Counted from the stretch's first letter, positions 10,640 to 23,280 are shown. The stretch is DNA of 64,000 bases from Brienomyrus brachyistius (GCF_023856365.1 NC_064539.1:28857493-28921492), one strand, 5' to 3'. Translations and numbers: made by a program. The notes: generated from the sequence alone by a model not told the origin.

Positions 10640-10976
10640 GTGTGGGACAGTAACCACTGAGACAAAAGGCAGAAAGATGACGAAGAGATGAACCTGGAAC
10701 TGAGGCACGGATACATCAATTTTAACGTGAACAGCCAAACATGCAAAGCTGGAGAGATCACACAAAAACAAAATTCACTTTTGGTGTTATAATTCAGTGA
10801 TGGCCAATGAAAATGAAATGACATTTTATTCTGTATGTGTATGAGCATGTCAAAAACCATGGACCATGACTTCACTCAGCTTATGACATTTATATACAAA
10901 CATGCATTGGAGACTGAAGTGTTAGCATGTTTTCATTTTATTCATTTCATTCTATTAGCAACTTTTCATTCTATTT
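10640..10976 (+). other. 3' segment present only in the right piggyBac half
   Basis: About 340 AT-rich bases separate the end of the coding remnant from the 3' noncoding arm. The left copy goes straight from its stop codon into the arm, so this is an insertion here or a deletion there. No open frame or known repeat was recognised. Confidence 0.5.
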
Positions 10977-11313
10977 TCACTCAATTTGTTTTATAAATAA
11001 CACAGACTTGTGTTTCCATATATTTTGTGAATGTGCGTCTTTCATATTTGCAGGTCAGTCAGCGTGTGGGATATTTGGTATAGATATGGCAGACTTTTGT
11101 GAAGGTTTCCATGTCACACACAGAGGTTTAGCCTGCCTTGGATTTGAGCTACTCTGAGTAAAAAATGCAAATGCGCCAGGCCTCACAGGTAATGGGTGTG
11201 TTTGCACAACAAAAGCAGGAGGAGGATGGGGCTGAAGACCTGCGAAAATCACAGCAGGGGTGACAAACACCTTGGGACTCTCAGCAGAGAATAAAAACTC
11301 GGTAAATCTAGTG
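10977..11313 (+). repeat. Right 3' noncoding arm of the piggyBac pair
   Basis: This is the inverse counterpart of the left arm, sharing about 250 nearly identical bases. The last 90 bases before TCTAGTG-TTAA diverge from the left arm. Together the arms form a large imperfect inverted repeat with a loop of roughly 3.1 kb. Confidence 0.8.
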
Positions 11314-11317
11314 TTAA

Positions 11318-12019
11318 AGGCAGCATTTAAAACCGATGTTGCATGATGAGCAGGAATGAAAAAAAAAAGCATTAATTGTGGAGCTTTGTTGACCTGACTT
11401 CTTTTTGTGAGTGGGGGGGGGGGGTGGTTGGCTTTGGGGGAGGTTGGGGGCCACTTTCATCCCCCCTCAAGAGCACCTTAAACCTTAAACACTGTCAGCT
11501 ATCCCATGCCTCACTGACACCCCCCCCCAACCCCTCCTGTCTGCCGGGGGGCTGCCCTTGTGGTGGAAGAGGTTAGACAAAGAGCCATGACTGTCAGCCT
11601 GAGTGGAACCAACTGGCTCACGGCTATCGGAGCATAATCAGCACTAATAGGGACATAATGGTTAACAGTGGGGCCGTTTTCACAGAAGCGTCGCTCTGGA
11701 CGGAACGCAGGCCGCCGCCAGGGCGCATTCCCGCGGCAACCGCTGCCTCCCAGAATCCTTCAGGAGAGCGAGTCGCATCCTCCACTTCTACTCACTTCCA
11801 GAAGCACTTTAAATTATTATACTTATACAACATGCTTTTATGTGTATTCTAAACCTTAACTTTAAAAAGCAACAGATTTCTTGCATTCATATTTGCACTG
11901 AAACACGCGTCATCTCTTTATATGGCGGTGATGTAATATTAACCAGTTGTGTTGTTCTGGTCCGTTTTAGATAACCAGTCACTCAATGCACTCAATGTCT
12001 TTGTGAATATCGCTCCTTT
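11318..12019. other. Unique sequence, no gene seen
   Basis: It contains a G12 tract at 11413-11424 and a C8 run near 11521. No open frame over 70 codons has any support. Confidence 0.4.
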
Positions 12020-12100
12020 CCCAGGATGCACAGGGCTCCAGACAGGGCCCTACCCAGTACGGGATGCCAGCTCACTGCAGGGCACACACAGTCACTAACC
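12020..12100 (-). mobile_element. SINE remnant
   Basis: CCCAGGATGCACAGGGC, then GGGATGCCAGCTCACTGCAGG, then GGCACACACAGTCAC follow the order of the minus-strand SINE 3' region seen at 31470-31760. The head and tail are missing. Confidence 0.55.
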
Positions 12101-12559
12101 AAGTGCATTCTAAGGAGCAAAGTCAAACACCGGAATACCTTTGTGTTTGTCACCTATGATCTAGGGACTGTCCTTGTCAGCCTTGATTCCTTCCCCCCAC
12201 CCCCCATTCCCGGTGTCTCGCACAGGACCCCCATTTCACTGTGGACACGGTCCTCTGGCCGGAGCTTCAGTGAGCGAGACTCTGACATCGCGTCACCTGA
12301 CGCCCCTTCAGGCCTTTCTATCTTATCTCTCTTCTCCGAATGCTTCTTCGGAAAGTCTCCAAAGCAAACTGCTGTCTGCCTGCCCTGAACTCCCCCAGTA
12401 ACATGGGGTATATTCACCGTGCTTAGTCACCACTTGCTACATTCTGGGACACACAGAACCTTCCCTTTCCGTTTTGCCCATTATTTATGAGGCTGCCTCA
12501 GCTCTTAGCACTACCTTGAATAATCTTTTGTTCTCTCTCTGGTACTGGCATCTCATTTT
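12101..12559. other. Unique sequence, no gene seen
   Basis: There are overlapping frames on both strands of up to 120 codons, with no recognisable domain and no splice support. Confidence 0.4.
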
Positions 12560-12662
12560 TCCTGCCATGTGCCCTCTGCAGCCTGGCTCCAAGCCCCCCT
12601 GTGGCCATGGACTGGAGAACTGTATTGATGGGTGGGTGGATGGATGGATGGATGGATGGATA
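12560..12662 (+). mobile_element. SINE 3' remnant with (GGAT)n tail
   Basis: A GGCTCCAAGCCCCCCTGTG block resembles the GGCTCCGGACCCCCTGCG block of the full SINE. It is followed by five or more GGAT units (12638-12661), the normal 3' end of this SINE family. Confidence 0.55.
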
Positions 12663-13499
12663 TGTCCATTTTGAAACTGCTTACTGTTTTTGATATGTGT
12701 GACATCACAGATGGCCTTCGAATCACATTGAGGAAAGTATTCTCAAGAGGTAACATGAAGTCACAATGAATAAAATCCACAGTAACACTGACACGACTCT
12801 TTTCTGAGCTTTTTATAAAACATATGGCTGGGCAGAGACCGAACTAAAGATTAAGGAATGCTAAGAAAGGAACAAAAGATTGGTAAAACATGAATTAGCA
12901 GATGTTCTCTGTGTTGGTATTGACTAAATGGTTATTGTAATAACCCCCCAGCCAAGGCTGGTTATTGATTTAGGGTTAGGCCCCTCTGACATGTGAAGTT
13001 CACACAAATACACAGTCTGAAGTGCGAGCTTTCAGGTGCGCGGAGCGGCGATTTCGATTCGAATAATTACCGGCAATCTTTCCCCTTTGATTTGATGAAA
13101 AGCACGCCGAAGTGCTACAAGTAGAGCAAGCACTTCCAGCGCAATTAAAGCCTGCGGGGTCAGGTGCAGAAGGCAGCCTCTCGCACTGTTTAACGCCGAC
13201 ATGCCGTGGGGGTTACCCTTCACGACACCCAGAAAGGCCAAGCTCTCGGCGGGCCAGCAGCTGAGTGCTTTCAAAGAAGCAGCAATTAAATCCCACGTGT
13301 CCATCTCCCAAGGCATGAGTAACACCAGAAGACCGCATGTTCCTCACGAACGTGCTCCTAATTCCTCCTTCCAGGCAGTGGTTCGACGTGCCTGGCATTA
13401 ACGGACAATAAAACGTCTAGGCGAAAAAATTAAAGAGAATGTGAGATCCCACCGATTTGCAAGAAGCAATTAACTAATGGTGCATGTGTGTGTGTGTTG
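12663..13499. other. Unique sequence; possible conserved noncoding patch
   Basis: Between about 13020 and 13340 the sequence has a balanced, non-repetitive, CpG-retaining texture with AATTA/ATTAAA motifs. Fish developmental enhancers often look like this, but no open frame or known motif fixes a function. The call rests on appearance only. Confidence 0.25.
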
Positions 13500-13794
13500 A
13501 TTAGGTTTGTATTACATTGTGGGGACCAAATGTTCCCCACAATGAAATAAAAACCTGTCACTTTGACGTCGTCAGGACCATTTTCAGGTCCCCACAAAGA
13601 TCTGTGAATGCAATTATAAAACTGAAAATTCAAGAACTCGAGAGTTCTCATATTTCAAGTCTCATATTTTGTTTGGTAACTTATGGTTAAGGTTAGGGCT
13701 GGGTGGGGGTTAAGGTCGTCACTCATCATGTTGGGATTAAAGTTTATTCCGTAGAAATGAATGGATGGTCCCCACAAAGGTATAATTACAAACC
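13500..13794 (-). repeat. 'GGGGACC' interspersed repeat, copy 1
   Basis: The segment shares ordered blocks with 38880-39090 and 62774-63045 when reversed: a TGTGGGGACCA terminus, AACCTTAACC(C)CCACCCAGCCCTAACC, CATAAGT(T)ACCAA(A)CAAAAT and an ACATTGTGGGGACC end. The GGGGACC/GGTCCCC pairs at the two ends act like short inverted termini. This copy directly abuts a (GT)n microsatellite. The class of the element is not known to me. Confidence 0.7.
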
Positions 13795-13822
13795 TGTGTG
13801 TGTGTGTGTGTGTGTGTGTGTA
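13795..13822. repeat. (GT)n microsatellite
   Basis: About 14 GT units abut copy 1 of the GGGGACC repeat. Confidence 0.95.
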
Positions 13823-16800
13823 TGCCTGTGTGGAACGGGGCGTTGTCATAATTCATCCATTTAAAAGCCTGAAGGATGTCCTCACAATGCAGTGGAATGT
13901 ATTCCATGCTGGTAATGGGGTCTGGTTTGTTAAATAATGTCAAAAATAACAAAGATTTCACATACAGGTAGCATATATGTACAAGGGTACAGTTGCATCT
14001 AGCACCAGGCGAAAATGCAATCATGAGTAATAAATTCACAATAATCCCTAAATGATTGCCAATCTCTTAATAATAATCCGTTAGAAATTATATAATTAAA
14101 ATAAAGAATTGCTTGATTTGTTTTAAAAGGGAAGAAAAGGTACATTTTTAAGAGTTTTAAAGAGGCAGTGAATTAACCTCTTGAGCGTAAAAGAAAAATC
14201 TGGAAGCAATTTTGTTGCTTCCAAAATTTGTTATTCACCACTAAATGTAATTCAATTATCAATCATCAAATGTTTGAATAACCCGACTGACCTTCCGGGT
14301 GCACTGAGGACGTACAGGTTTGTTTAGCTGATATATAGTGACAAAAATGTCATAATCTTGATGCCTTGAAAAAAAAAGGGTTGATTGTTTTTATGGCACG
14401 TAGCTTTATGTAAATCTCACTGAATCCCCAGAGGAAACCTTTTCAAAAAAAGCAAACGACTGGAGAAAAGGACAGTATAGGAGGAAACATGACAGCGCAT
14501 CCCAGCATGCATTGCTCCCAGACGGGCCTGTGAATGGAAACAGGTGTGTTGCTCATTGTTGGCTGGGTCCATGGGATTTGGCCTACGTGGTGTGTGTGCA
14601 GCCCGGGTGATTTGGGTCAATAGAGCACATCTGGCGTAGGTCTCGCACAGCGCACACGTCCGTGGCCTCAATCCCATCCTGCCACGGCCTGCATCTGGAT
14701 TCACTCTCTCCCCCCCAGCGGGGGTGGGGTGAAGCGACCCTCCGTTCCAGGTGCTTTTGGACGTCCGATGGGCACCACTGCACCGGGGCAAGACCCGAGT
14801 CGGGAAAACAGCTTTCCCTGTCATGCCAGCTTGGAGAGGCAATTAGGAAGCCGAGGAACAGATCGCAACCTTTCACGCTGCGAGACGCATCTTGATCCGC
14901 TGCTCGGCCCGGAGCGGACACGCCACGCTGCGACGTTAGTGAACAGCACTGACCTGCGTGTTTAATCTGACAGACAGAGTCTGGTACCGAGTGGCAAGCA
15001 AATCCGATCTGAAGCAGTATGCGCTGCTGGATCACAAGCGTAGTTTTTGCCCAAATGCGATGTTAACATGTTAGAAACCAACTTTACATTTAATGCACTT
15101 TGTAACCCGGTAAAGCTGAACAGTTGTCTTTTAACAAATGTTATAAATTTATGCATCTGGAGGAATGCAGTGTTAAGAACAGTAAGCCTAGAAAGCACAA
15201 AAGCATTTCTTTAATTACCCAAACAAACCCAATAATCCAATAATCTGACTGCCTGGAAAACCGAAATTCAAGATTATCGTATACCTCAACTCATATTCCA
15301 TTCACATCCTCCGCCCATTAGTGCCATGCATTCATCCTCTGCTGCAGTGCATCATGCGAATGTAGCTTTTTTTCTCCCCTACATTTGAATTTACCCGAAC
15401 TTTTCTCCGCAGCAAGAATTTTTTTCACCCTAAATGCCTAAAGCAGTTAAATACATTGAATACGCTGCTGTGTTTTCTGTTAATGCTAGGCAAAATGATG
15501 CTTCTTTAAATATATTTTGCCCCCTGTCCCCTGAATTACTGGATGTATGCATCCATTTAAATAGTAACTAAAGGTGGGCTGCCGTATTACTTACGAGGTT
15601 TAATACACTAAGATGGGGGAGGCTAAGCATCTTGCAGTGATCCCACCTGCTGAGTCTGGCAGGAATGCTCGGTTTAAGGATGACACAAACGCATATGACG
15701 TCGTGTTGATACGAGGCAGAATGAGCCCTAAATTGAAGTGATCGGGGAGAGGCACGGCAGACTGCTGGGACTGCTGTGGGTGGGGGCTGGGGATGGGCAC
15801 ACCGTCCAGGACAGGCGTCTATGCCCTGAATGCATGCTCAGCCTTACAGCCTGACTTAGTATGAAATGTGCATTTTTATTAGATTTTTAATTTCATTTTA
15901 ATTCAGGAACAGCACTCCCCTGTCAGCGCGCAAACCCAGCTTGGCCGTATCGCTAGTCTCGGTGTGAGTCATGGATTGTACTTACGCTTGGCTACCTTTA
16001 TGTGTGTTTTTAATCAAAGGAGCGAAAGGTAACAGATAAATGCCTTCAAAAATTAATAATAAGAGCAGCACCATTGTTTGTGAAAAAAAAAAAATGCAGT
16101 CGATAATATATCTTTGCCTTTGACTGAAATGGGTGTCATTCTAAATCTGAAGTTTGCCTACTTTAATAAGCTTGACGTATAAGAATGAGCACTATTGTTT
16201 CCTCTTCAAGTGTCCTAGTTATTTTGCATGTTGTATGTCGATGATGAAGTGTTAATCTAGTCTGATTTAATAACTTTTCAAAACCCATTACGCAAATTAA
16301 CGGCTGTATTTTTATGGAATAAGGATTAGCGCATAACCGCGTTGTGACATTTTTCCTTCTCTTATTTCCTGCTGTGGTGACCCCTGTAATTCCCCTCACG
16401 TTGAATTTAAGCCCCCAATAAGCAGGATTTGTGCACTAATGCCCTCCCGTACCCCACGTACATAAGACCCTGACGCCCCACCCTCATCTGAAGCCTTGCA
16501 GTCTGCACAATGCCGGCTGTATGGTGTCATCTCACGGCTGAGGGGACACCTTATTTACTCTATGCTGAATGTAAAGGTGACAAAATGGTTTCTGCACTAT
16601 ATTGACTGCAGGGTGGATTTGGGATATTGGGAGGGTCAAGCAAAGGGCTTACTTAATTTGAGCCCCTGTCAGCGAGCATTTTTTTTTTGTTTTGGTGGGG
16701 GGGGGGGTCACTTAATGCCACTTTTCCTACATTCCTCAGCTCCCGAGATTCTACTTGGCCAATAAAAAGGGAGGGTTTGGTCATGGAGGCGTCAGTAGAG

Positions 16801-19800
16801 CAGAGGCAGGATTTTTAGGTTAGCAAAATAAATTCTTGGATTTAAGGTATTCTCAGCTGAATGTAAGTGGACGAAGATAAAGTCAATTTAAACTGGGGTA
16901 CCTTAAATTCAACAAGTCATCTAGCTAACAAATCTTGTGTTGTGTTGCAGGCCTCGCACATGAAAAACTGGCCCATGTACCTCGGTTTTGTCTAATAAGA
17001 CCCATGCGGACAAATGTCCGCTGGTTGTTTGTTTGTTTGCTCATTGACATTGTGCTGTAAATCAGTCGCTAATGTGATTTACTTGGGAACAGGAATTTAG
17101 CCCAATTGCAGGACAAGGTGCCCATTGACATAATTGCTTAAAAGAAAAATATCCTTTCCTTTATTATAAAAGAATAACATAAGAAAGGAGAGCAGGAGTT
17201 CTTGTAAAAAAAGTAAATAAAATTAATGCAAATAACAGTCTCATTGCCTTTTAATTCTTAATTCATCATCTGTGCTCCAAATTCTTTGACAATGTTAGGC
17301 CTAACTTCCTGTGGTAAAAAATGTGTGTGAGGAAAGTGAGAATGTTGCCAGCAAGCTGTGTGCTTAGCAGTTACCAATGATTATTAATTGCAGGTCAAAC
17401 TTCTGTCTGACTTGCTTGAAACTAATTTCCCTTTGGTTTCTTTACCGATATCAGATTATTTTAACGTTGACGTGAAATTTGAGACGCTTTGTGAAGCCTT
17501 CATAGGTTTTGCATTTCTGACACGACAGGGGAAAATTAAGCAGTAAAATATACCGTTTCTCCTCATTTTACAAGCCGAAAATGTTTTTTTGTTGAAGCAA
17601 TCTGTCTTGGCCAGTTTTCTAGTAAAACAGAGCTGGACACCCTAGGGGCGTAACCAAGACATCACCCTATTAAATCCACCCCCGTTTAAAAGGTATTTCC
17701 TTCATTTTTCATTTACTTTATTTTCAGTGAACTAATGTCTGCATGTTCGTTGTCAGACTGCATAGCAAAGGGATAGTTGCAATACTCCTGAACAGTGCAT
17801 TGACAAAATGTACCATACGTCTAATCTTTAATTCTTCTGCATAACTGGTGGACAATCTTTAAAAAAACATTTTTTTTTCGCCATTTTTCAACCAGAAGCC
17901 AAAAGTTGTGATGTTACACTGGCTCTGTATGTCAAACAACCCCAACCTGTTTATTGCTGGGGGGGGTTAGGCGTGTTAGTTTAGCCCCAGACCTCAGGGG
18001 CTCCTTCTTTGCCGTTCTGTTCGTTTCGTGTTCACATGCTCATGTGGTACCTCTCCCAGGACACCGTCTAACCATGACCCTGCAGTGGATTATGGGAAAT
18101 GGATCAAGGACAAACGAAACGACCCCCAATTGCCAGCTCTGTGTCCTTAGCGATATAAATGTCATGGGCAGAATATGAAGAGATGCTGATGTTTCGCACT
18201 GTAGCATGATTTTGCCGTTCTGAGCACACGGGCCAACAAGTTGATCAGTGTGTCTAATTTCCCCATAATTCATCTGCCCTCTGACAAAGCATGTGCCCTT
18301 AGCTCATGTCCTGTGCACCTGCCGCTAGTTTATTGGCTTGCTAGATACCCTTGACTGGGTAAGTGTTTATGGAGAATGGATGGAATTCTTGTGTGACCCC
18401 CCCCCCCCCTTCTGTTTGATCCAGAGCTGCCAGCCAGCTGGAAACCTTATCAAGATCAATGCTTTGGGTGTCAGTGTGTTAGAGCTCTATTCATGCAGTC
18501 CAACGCAAATGTACCAGCTGACCTTAAGGCCACGCCCCTTTCCTTTCTCCAGGTATCAGAACCCAAGTCCCTCTTAGGATTTTTTCTTTGTACATTACTG
18601 TATAAGGAAAAATGTGTTACATATTGTATTAATGAGGTGTGACAACAAGAAGAAAGGCTACAGCAGATTGATGTTGGTTATATGCTTACGGTTGAGAACT
18701 AGACAAGACTGCCTATTGTGTTCAATCATTCTATCTTTTTTGTAAGTGTAATAGAGGAGAATAAAATTAATTAAAACGACACTTGGATGTACTATCTTTG
18801 ATTACTTGCCTGGGGAGCGACCACCCACCCCACCCACCTCCCCACGTGTCACAACACATTTCATAGCAAACGTTTAATTGCTGACAAGAGTCTGGAAGTT
18901 GTACATCCCTTTTCTGCAGGGTATCAAGCTGCTGCAAGAGTAAATCGCTCTCTGTACACCGCAAACCTCAGCCCCCAATCCCGCCGGCTGAGCTGTACCG
19001 GCTGAGTTTCTGAAAGTGCATTTTGGGTCCGCGTTTAATGGAGGCATTTGGATGCTAATACCACTGAAAAGTAGTGCATGGCAGATGTGCTGGAAGTGAG
19101 GAGTAATTACGCACCGAGAGGCAATGAGTACAGTTTGCAGGAAAGCTTTCCCGGGATGAGCCCAGATCTGCTAGTCGCCCTTTATTGTGGGATTAAGATA
19201 TTACGGCCATGTCCTGTTTTGGTTTTTAGGAAGCCCAGGATTCCCTGTCGAAATAAAAAAATAAGACATAAAGAATCTGGAGGATAAATCCTGACACTTC
19301 AGCACTTTTTCTCTCAACTGAGCGGATATATGCTGTTCACTGTATAATTTGTTCCGTGTCAAATTAAATATAGCTGATGCCTTAGATTATATAAAACGCT
19401 TGGATCACATTTACATTTACATTTGTCGTGGATAATTTGCATGAATATCTCTGGCGAAGTGATTGTGATGCGAAAACTTTGAGCAGCAATAAAACATTTC
19501 TGTGCAATTAAGGATTGTTATGTGTCAAATACTTCATGACTTTCTGTTATGCAGGCAAATTAGTAAATGGACAGATGAGGTGACACACAATGTATGACAT
19601 ATACAGTATATTTTAAGGAAGCCTCTTGTTCAATTTCAGTACCGTTTTTCTCCAAAAAAATATAGATCCTTTCTCCTACACTGATGCTTTTCTCTTCTTC
19701 AATTTTCTCCATCTGCTAAACTGGAGCATGGACTCCAATCCCAGGTCACCTAATGGCATTAAACACATCACTCTTCCTCTGTAATGTATGACACAAAAGT

Positions 19801-20619
19801 CGTTCTTAAATTATTTTCAGTGCTGAAACAAACTGGAGATGAGATTAGCACAAGTTGGTAAAACTTCAAAGACAGACATTCCCATCCGTGTGGCTGTTTA
19901 AGGGAGCGGATACTTGATCTGGGAGCAAATTCCAGATCCGGAACTGATTCCCAGAGATTTACCCAGTAAATTTCTCACTTTTACGTACAAATATACTTCA
20001 TTTAGAGAAGCTAGTCAACTATGACCAAGGCCTGGACAAACGGAAGCAGCAGTAAGGATGGGTGCAGAAGGAGTCACACGGGAAGAAGCCTTCAAAGAAG
20101 ACACTCTGTTTACCAAAACAGCTCAAATTGGAGCAGATGGCTTTGTGTTGACTTAGACGGAGTTCCTGCTCTTCAAAAGCTTGTATTCGCCAACCGCAAA
20201 CCGTATCGGGTTCCTGTGAGGCGGAAGCGCACATCGCCATTGATCGTCAGCGAGTCGAATATGCCAGTCACGCTCAGTCGGTCGGTAGCGAAAAGGCCAC
20301 CGGCGATCTTAGTAGCTAGGACATTTTAACGTGCTAGTTGCTTCCGGTGAAAAATCAGTATGTCCCCATTTCTAGCCACATAAAAAATATATAGTAGCTG
20401 TTTATTCCGCAGTGTCAGTGTCACCGAGAATGTGTGAGCTCGACAGTGACAAAACTCGGCTAGTCCTGAGGCAATCATAATTAAGACTGCAGAATTGCCA
20501 CTGTCAGGCGCTACAGCCTCAACACCGTGACACTCATGCCTGGCGTTAACCGGGCTTTATGAAGCCATCATTCTATTTATTAACCTGTCACCATTATACC
20601 TACGTGGTCTTGTTACACG
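13823..20619. other. Long AT-rich unique stretch, no gene seen
   Basis: These 6.8 kb contain no supported gene. Small items noted are a hairpin GGAAGCAA/TTGCTTCC (14202-14209 with 14215-14222), an A13 run near 16083, a G11 tract at 16697-16707, a C13 tract at 18397-18409, and three ACATTT units at 19407-19424 that resemble an inverted L2-type tail. The longest frames (about 140-150 codons, minus strand near 14417-15035) overlap each other and show no domain. Confidence 0.4.
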
Positions 20620-20674
20620 CCCCCCCCCCCCCCTCAACTCGCCCACTATTGCCATCCCCCCCCCCCCCCCCCCC
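20620..20674. repeat. Two long C tracts (C14 and C19)
   Basis: C14 at 20620-20633 and C19 at 20656-20674 are separated by about 22 bases. Confidence 0.95.
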
Positions 20675-20779
20675 ACATCGTGTTATTCCAAACAGTCAGC
20701 AACTTTTTCATCATTATGTGAAATGCATTTGGACAGTTTCCTGACAGCGCTGAGCTGCCTAGTTTCTTCAACGCTTTCC

Positions 20780-21480
20780 ATTTAACCTCTCCATCTGCGT
20801 GGGGGAAGTGTACCGCGCACGGAGGTAATCTCTATCCAGGACGGTGTTTGTTACCCATGCAGGCGAATCGACGGACACCTATTTTATTTTTTTATTTTTT
20901 TTTTTTACACGAGCAAACTCGAGAAAAAATGGCTAGCGAATCACCAGGTGTGGCACACGTGCGGCACTGTTTTTGAGAGCGACGGAGAGATCGGAAAGCG
21001 CAGCCCAGAGACGTAGCTGGAGGGACCCTGAAAGGTGGAGACGCGGACGAGCCCGCTTACAGCCACTTTTAGGCCAGTACCGTCAGCTCGCATCATGCGA
21101 TGTCGCCTGAGTCGCGGTTCCCGCAGCTAGCTGATTCCGATAATATAATACAATTGCAGGGAGACTAGGACATGGCAGTGCCAATATACACAAATGCTTT
21201 TCACACCGTCTTTTTAAAGATATTTCACTTTCAGGGTAGTCAACTGTCCAAGAAAAGAGACCCGGCGGACCCAACAGCATCTGACGCTTGTCATCCGGCA
21301 GCGCAGGAGAAGCTCTTCAGCTTCAGGAAGTCTCTGGGCACGTATGGCTTTAAGCGTAACTGAGTGTTTCTCGCGTACGTCTTGGTGTGCGGAGGATACG
21401 CGACACTGCAGCCTCTTGATGTAGATCAGTATTGTGTCTGAACCCATTCCTGTGAAAAGCCCGGTGGCGGTTGGTAGGCT
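20780..21480. promoter_or_regulatory. Possible CpG island
   Basis: CpG dinucleotides are much denser here than in the flanks (for example around 20970-21130, 21260-21310 and 21360-21410), against the usual CpG depletion of vertebrate DNA. No initiator, TATA box or convincing first coding exon was found. The 63-codon plus-strand frame at 21172-21363 (beginning MAVPIYTNAF) is not recognisable. A C15 tract lies just downstream at 21552-21566. It could be the 5' end of an unseen gene or an isolated CpG-rich element. Confidence 0.35.
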
Positions 21481-23230
21481 ATCGCGTTAGACGAGCTAAA
21501 ACAGTGTCTCTCGTTCAGGTTTAATCAGCTTTGTGACTTGTTATTTTTTCGCCCCCCCCCCCCCCCATCAATCCCAGGATGTAACCACTGATCCTGACAC
21601 AGATGAGAGCTAATTAGCCTCCAAAGCAGTTTGACATGTATGTTTCGACACAGGTCATAAGAGACAGACTACAGTCCGGCAACCCGCAGTAAGCTAGCAT
21701 TAGCCTTGACCTTTAATGCAGCTCCCAGCCGGGCTATGTGTGACACACCATGCACCGAGCATGGTGTGTTATCGTAATCAAATCTGTAATCTAATAAACC
21801 AAGTACCTTAAGCAACTAATGACAGTTTGTGTTGACCTTTTGCACAGATAACAGCAGGCTAGGACAAAAATAACTCATAGAGGATTGCTGGAGAAGTATC
21901 TCGCTGCTCTGACAGCTAGCGCGGTTGTCTGCGGACGGACTGGCTGCTGTACCCTTGTATAAAATACTTTTACTGATACCGTAGTAAACAGCAGGGACGT
22001 GTAGTTCCCAGACTGACAAGCGCTAATCCCCGAATGCTTTGGGGAATCTGCGGGGGCAGATTACAAGCATGAGTTCTGAGACAAATAAATCAGGGCTAAA
22101 GTCAGGAGGAAAGTATTGTCTCAGGTAAAAAAAAAGGTAAAAGTAAGTGAACATGTACCAAACATCTGAAGCAGACAATCACAGGTGACAGTCTGCCAGC
22201 GCCTTAGCGGTTGCTGCTCACCGCAGCTCATTCCGTCACTCGGGTTCTTTTGCTGCAGGTAGGTGAGCCGCTTCTTCACTCTGTTGCTCAGCGTCCCTGA
22301 CATCAACAGCTGGAAACCCGATACTGGAGTCTAGGGACTATTGAGAACCGATCACTGAGCAATAACAACAATCAGTCACTGCTCACTGGATAAATTCGTT
22401 GACAATCAATCCCTGGACAGTAAGAGCTGGAGATTGCAGTGGAAAGTCGATAACTACAGTCACTGTGGGCACTGGCTGATGTTACTTTCTATGAAAACTT
22501 AATCCCGTAGGTCATAAGGCTTCCTAGGACACTGTTCCCTATTAATGCTTCCTGTTATCTGATGATAAATAGCCAGCAGGTCTAAGATCACCCTATCCCT
22601 TCGTTTGTATATTGCCTTCAGTGCTGCCCTTTCTCAAAGGACAGGGAATCATGTGATAGAAGTGACAAATATTTCAAAGGTTACGAAAGCAATGTCCTCC
22701 ATTTGGGGCGCAGTTTCAAATGTCCTACCTTCCTGACAGTAGCAGCCTCACAGGAGCCTGTACCTCCAGTTCCATATTACTCCACATTACTTCACACAAA
22801 ATACTGAAGATGGTTGAAATTTGTTTGCATTTTTATGCACATTAAATATCCCTTTTGGATAACTTTCAAGGATTGTCCAGATTTGAAGCACAGTAGACTA
22901 TTCCTTTGCCATTTCTGATTCTTACACATCCAAAATAATATGATCTTAAATCTGATAGAAAAATAGACACAAATTTACCCATGACACGTGATACATTTGC
23001 CGGAAGCTTCCTGTTCAACAAAGTAATACAACAAGTGTCCCGTAATCCAATGTATAACTGAGGTTTTTTTTTTTTTTCCCCAGTACAGTTTTGACATTTC
23101 AAAAATGTAATCACATATGCAATAAAAAATGTATCCGTAATGGATTTTCCCCTGGCTCTGGGCTTGATGGGCAAATTCAATTTTATTTCTGTCAGATCAC
23201 CTGAAATGCGATTGCCATCGCCCCATCGTA
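21481..23230. other. Unique sequence, no gene seen
   Basis: It holds a C15 tract (21552-21566) and a T run near 23065. No frame over about 105 codons and no repeat family was recognised. Confidence 0.4.
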
Positions 23231-23280
23231 AGACCCGCCCCCGCCTCCGCCTGCCAAGGCTGATTGGACGTCACGCCGCC
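23231..23280. promoter_or_regulatory. GC-box / CCAAT / CRE-like cluster
   Basis: A GC-box-like CCCGCCCCC starts near 23234, a reverse CCAAT box (ATTGG) is at 23263-23267, and a near-consensus CRE (GGACGTCA, one mismatch to TGACGTCA) is at 23266-23273. Sp1, NF-Y and CREB/ATF sites close together are common in vertebrate housekeeping promoters. No transcript or first exon can be placed next to it, so promoter function is inference. Confidence 0.3.

Larger units (their letters stand above)
7549..11313. mobile_element. Palindromic piggyBac composite with an L2 fragment inside
   Basis: The left end is TTAA followed by CACTAGA (TTAA at 7545-7548). The right end is TCTAGTG followed by TTAA (11314-11317). 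TTAA target duplication next to CACTAGA-type termini is diagnostic of the piggyBac superfamily. Inside, the left arm holds the 3' part of a transposase gene on the minus strand. The right arm holds a shorter 3' part of the same gene on the plus strand. Both 3' ends therefore face outwards, and the 3' noncoding arms are inverted copies. The central 1.2 kb is an L2 LINE fragment. Neither half contains the piggyBac 5' end. The arrangement could come from inverted duplication, from two insertions that share a deletion, or from a rearrangement after the L2 inserted. Confidence 0.85.
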
